DNA of 16,781 bases from an uncultured Bilophila sp. Lineage in GTDB: Bacteria; Desulfobacterota; Desulfovibrionia; Desulfovibrionales; Desulfovibrionaceae. Where the stretch lies: NCBI GenBank assembly GCA_902373525.1, contig CABKMN010000046.1, forward strand, positions 1 to 16,781, written 5' to 3'. Numbering within the stretch: position 1 is the first letter of the stretch; every line of letters begins with the position of its first letter. Below the pieces are notes generated by a model. That model had not been told where the DNA came from, made no database searches, and saw only the letters and a program-made list of their open reading frames with translations. Positions 14,673 to 16,781 of this stretch are shown piece after piece. Both the position numbers and the translations under genes were made by a program.

Positions 14673-15848
14673 TCAGACCTTCGCGGCGGCGCGGAGGTCG
14701 GCGGCGGCGTCGGTCTTTTCCCACGTGAATTCGGGGAGTTCACGACCGAAGTGGCCGTAGCAGGAGGTCTTCTTGTAGATCGGACGGAGCAGATCGAGGC
14801 GCTTGGTGATGTGGTACGGGCGCAGATCGAACACCTCACGCACGGCCTTGGTCAGCACTTCGTCCGAAACGTCGCTGGTGCCGAGCGAGGAAACCAGCAC
14901 GGACACGGGCTCGGCCACGCCGATGCAGTACGCGATCTGCACTTCGCAGCGCGGGGCCAGACCGGCGGCGACCACGTTCTTGGCGACGTAACGGCCCATG
15001 TAGGCGGCGGAACGGTCGACCTTGGAGGGGTCCTTGCCGGAGAAGGCGCCGCCGCCGTGGTGCCCGGAACCACCGTAGGTGTCCTGAATGATCTTGCGCC
15101 CGGTCAGGCCGCAGTCGCCCATGGGGCCGCCCACGACGAACCGACCCGTGGTGTTGATGAAGATTTCGCAGTTCTTTTCGTCGAACAGCCCGGTGGGCTC
15201 AAGAACGGGACGGATGACCGTCCGCTTCACGGCCTCGATGATGTCGGCCTGCGACGCGGAGGCGGCGTGCTGCGTGGACACGACCACGTTGTTGATGCGG
15301 ATGGGCTTGCCGTCCACATATTCAAAGGACACCTGCGTCTTGCCGTCGGGACGGAAGAAGTCCACCAGACCGTCCTTGCGGACCTTGGTGAGCTGCTGGG
15401 AAAGCTGGTGCGCCCAGTAGATGGGAGCGGGCATGAAGGTGGGGGTTTCGTTGCAGGCGAAGCCGAACATCATGCCCTGATCGCCCGCGCCCTGATTTTC
15501 GGGGTCGTCGCGGTCCACGCCCTGCGCGATGTCGCCGGACTGATGGTCGATGGAGGACAGCACGGCGCAGGTCTGCCAGTCGAAGCCCATTTCGGAGCTG
15601 CTGTAGCCGATTTCCTTGATGGTTTCGCGCACGACCTTGGGCAGGTCGGCATATCCCTTGGTGCTGATTTCACCGGCGATGACCGCCATGCCGGTGGTCA
15701 CGAGGGTTTCGCACGCCACGCGGGAATTGGGGTCCTGCTCCAGCAGGGTGTCGAGGATGGCGTCGGAAATCTGGTCGGCGACCTTGTCGGGATGGCCTTC
15801 GGTCACGGACTCGGACGTAAAGAAATATCTGCCTTTTTCGGGCTGCAT
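14673..15848 (-). CDS. metK: S-adenosylmethionine synthetase
   Basis: MetK makes S-adenosylmethionine from methionine and ATP in the cytoplasm, the methyl donor for most methylation. From ATG 15848 the protein has 391 residues, typical for the family. Signature stretches are TSESVTEGHPDKVADQISDA at the N-terminus, GDQGMMFGFACNET in the middle, GPMGDCGLTGRKII and GGGAFSGKDPSKVDRSAAYM toward the C-terminus. The start is set by AAGGAG six bases upstream. An upstream in-frame ATG at 15875 has no such site and adds non-conserved residues. The leader back to the candidate promoter is about 120 bases. Confidence 0.97.
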   Translation of the reverse strand: MQPEKGRYFFTSESVTEGHPDKVADQISDAILDTLLEQDPNSRVACETLVTTGMAVIAGEISTKGYADLPKVVRETIKEIGYSSSEMGFDWQTCAVLSSIDHQSGDIAQGVDRDDPENQGAGDQGMMFGFACNETPTFMPAPIYWAHQLSQQLTKVRKDGLVDFFRPDGKTQVSFEYVDGKPIRINNVVVSTQHAASASQADIIEAVKRTVIRPVLEPTGLFDEKNCEIFINTTGRFVVGGPMGDCGLTGRKIIQDTYGGSGHHGGGAFSGKDPSKVDRSAAYMGRYVAKNVVAAGLAPRCEVQIAYCIGVAEPVSVLVSSLGTSDVSDEVLTKAVREVFDLRPYHITKRLDLLRPIYKKTSCYGHFGRELPEFTWEKTDAAADLRAAAKV

Positions 15849-15866
15849 GGTGCGCTCCTTGGCTGA

Positions 15867-15882
15867 CGATGCCACGGCATCG
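15867..15882 (-). promoter_or_regulatory. Hairpin beside the metK ribosome site
   Basis: A 6-base stem CGATGC/GCATCG with a four-base loop ends six bases before the AAGGAG ribosome site (15855-15860). It might influence translation of metK. I do not recognise a SAM riboswitch consensus, either the SAM-I type kink-turn sequence or the SAM-II type, in the leader. Confidence 0.35.
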
Positions 15883-15973
15883 CCTGTAAATTGACCTTGT
15901 TATGACCTGATATGCGGGGGCGGGGGCCCTCGCCTCTAATATCAAGGTATCCAGATATATAAATACAGTGCCT

Positions 15974-16002
15974 TTTCTACCATGACGGCCCCGGTTTGTC
16001 CA
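15974..16002 (-). promoter_or_regulatory. Candidate metK promoter
   Basis: On the minus strand TGGACA (15997-16002) and TAGAAA (15974-15979) are separated by 17 bases, matching five and four of six positions of the sigma-70 consensus. It is correctly oriented for metK, with a leader of roughly 120 bases. Other AT-rich bases at about 15950-15965 could supply a different -10. Confidence 0.4.
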
Positions 16003-16087
16003 GAGGGTGGAGACGTGATTTCCTTGTCAAAAAATGCCGTCTTTCCGGCGTGTCAGGCGACGGCGAAGGGCGGACTTCAAAATTCTG

Positions 16088-16116
16088 TTGACCTCTCCCC
16101 GCGCTCCCGGCACACT
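16088..16116 (+). promoter_or_regulatory. Candidate promoter of the C39-like gene
   Basis: TTGACC (16088-16093) and CACACT (16111-16116) are 17 bases apart. The -35 matches five of six consensus positions and the -10 three of six. Transcription would begin about 16 bases before the ATG at 16139, leaving room for the GAGGG ribosome site. Confidence 0.4.
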
Positions 16117-16138
16117 TCCCCACCGTGAGGGACTTGCC

Positions 16139-16717
16139 ATGAATCCGGCCTATCAAGGACAGCTCGATGTTTTCTGCGCCGCCTATGCGGTGATCAACGC
16201 CATGCGGCACATGCACGCCACCCGGCTGCTGAGCTGCCGTGCGCTGCTGCACGAGGCGCTACTGGACGCCGCCGGGGACGAAGACTTTTTCAAGGCCGTC
16301 CTCGACCAGCGGACCGACTATGTCGACTGGGTGGACGCCATGCTCGGGCGTCTGGAGAAACAGGGTTCGCTGCTGGCGGCCCGGCCCTTTCCGACCTCGT
16401 TTCCCGGTCCCGACGCGCCGCCGCCCGACGTGCTGTGGGAGGAAATCGCGGCATGGCTCCGCAAGGGCGAACGCAACGCCGTACTGCTCCAGTTCGTCAG
16501 GGTTCTCTATCCCACGGATGCGATCATCCGGCACTGGACCTGCTGCAACGAGGTGATCGGGGACACGCTCATGCTGTTCGATTCCAGCATCGAGCCCGGC
16601 TCGCTCCATCAGCTCGACCGGCGGAGCCTGATCACCGATCCCGCCCTCGACGGCCCCGGCAAGGTGCTCATCGTTCCGTACACGTTGCGGTTCCTGCGCC
16701 CGCGCATCGGGCGGTAA
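16139..16717 (+). CDS. Predicted papain-like / peptidase C39-like protein
   Basis: The 192-residue protein has the layout of a papain-fold cysteine peptidase of the C39-like type. A glutamine (Q8) precedes a cysteine C13 in QLDVFCAAYAVIN. A histidine H132 lies in RHWTCC, and an acidic residue D148 in LMLFDSS. These would be the oxyanion Gln, nucleophile, base and orienting Asp. The middle (residues 30-110) is helical-looking and does not match anything I know. There is no signal peptide, membrane segment or attached transporter domain, so it is not a bacteriocin exporter. The start ATG 16139 follows GTGAGGG, and the frame is open further upstream without support. It is divergent from metK with about 290 bases between. 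Substrate and role are unknown, and a non-peptidase activity such as transacylation is possible. Confidence 0.72.
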   Translation: MNPAYQGQLDVFCAAYAVINAMRHMHATRLLSCRALLHEALLDAAGDEDFFKAVLDQRTDYVDWVDAMLGRLEKQGSLLAARPFPTSFPGPDAPPPDVLWEEIAAWLRKGERNAVLLQFVRVLYPTDAIIRHWTCCNEVIGDTLMLFDSSIEPGSLHQLDRRSLITDPALDGPGKVLIVPYTLRFLRPRIGR

Positions 16718-16725
16718 TGACGATT

Positions 16726-16775
16726 GGGGAGGGGAAGGGAAACCTTTCTGGAGAAAGGTTCCCCTTCCCCTCCCC
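16726..16775. terminator. Long purine/pyrimidine hairpin after the C39-like gene
   Basis: Two 24-base arms (16726-16749 and 16752-16775) pair with a single A/C mismatch and only GG between them, so the tip pairs open to make a loop. It begins 8 bases after the stop codon. The left arm is all purine until CCTTTCT. No T run follows on the plus strand, so it may act as a 3' stabiliser or a dispersed repeat that doubles as terminator. It shares style with 11765-11828 and with the first bases of the window. Confidence 0.8.
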
Positions 16776-16781
16776 AAACCC

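Noticed and set aside
15849..15960. SAM or SAH riboswitch upstream of metK
   Set aside because: I could not match the conserved core of SAM-I, SAM-II or SAH riboswitches in the leader. Only simple hairpins are visible.
1..16781. Circular element or transposon inferred from identical 12-base ends
   Set aside because: The content is essential chromosomal genes (prfB, metK, lnt), with no replication, transposition or integrase gene. A shared dispersed repeat explains the ends.
1..16781. CRISPR arrays, tRNA or rRNA genes, intact insertion sequences
   Set aside because: No regularly spaced direct repeats, no cloverleaf with a T-loop GTTCRA motif in the right setting, and no recognisable transposase were found by reading both strands.

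Overview
This is a GC-rich bacterial chromosomal segment, with coding stretches near 65% GC and strong G/C at third codon positions. It looks like a sulfate-reducer-type deltaproteobacterium, most likely family Desulfovibrionaceae (Desulfovibrio, Bilophila or a relative). That assignment is an inference from the six-subunit Ech hydrogenase operon, the sequence style of RF2 and MetK, and purine-rich hairpins between genes. No rRNA or tRNA is present to fix the taxonomy.

Layout. Positions 1-507 hold no convincing gene but contain two large hairpins and an (AG)9 tract downstream of prfB. Minus strand 508-3236 is a two-gene unit, lnt (apolipoprotein N-acyltransferase) then prfB (release factor 2), and prfB is read through a classical programmed +1 frameshift. 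A 430-base divergent region carries a perfect 20-base inverted repeat that looks like an operator. Plus strand 3667-9009 is a complete echABCDEF operon for the energy-converting, ferredoxin-linked membrane [NiFe] hydrogenase. It ends in hairpins including a strong terminator. Positions 9261-10024 hold no intact gene and may carry decayed coding remnants.

Minus strand 10025-15848 carries four genes with separate gaps: a ModF-like tandem ABC ATPase, a HisJ-type PHP phosphatase, an AT-rich EptC/CptA-like phosphoethanolamine transferase (probably acquired from elsewhere), and metK with its own terminator and a long leader. Divergent from metK, at 16139-16717 on the plus strand, is a small papain-like/C39-like predicted cysteine peptidase of unknown role. 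The window closes with a long hairpin. Its last 12 bases equal the first 12 bases of the window, which suggests that both edges lie in copies of one dispersed repeat.

Function. Ech couples reduced ferredoxin and H2 to ion translocation. EchE/EchC hold the NiFe site and proximal cluster, EchF relays electrons, EchD bridges, and EchA/EchB form the membrane arm. No hyp maturation genes are in the window. The EchE C-terminus ends right after the metal-binding motif, so no endopeptidase trimming is expected. The other genes are mostly housekeeping (translation termination, lipoprotein acylation, SAM synthesis, histidine synthesis) plus envelope modification. I found no clearly new multi-gene system. 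The least explained items are the C39-like protein, the palindromic elements, and the gene-poor region after ech.
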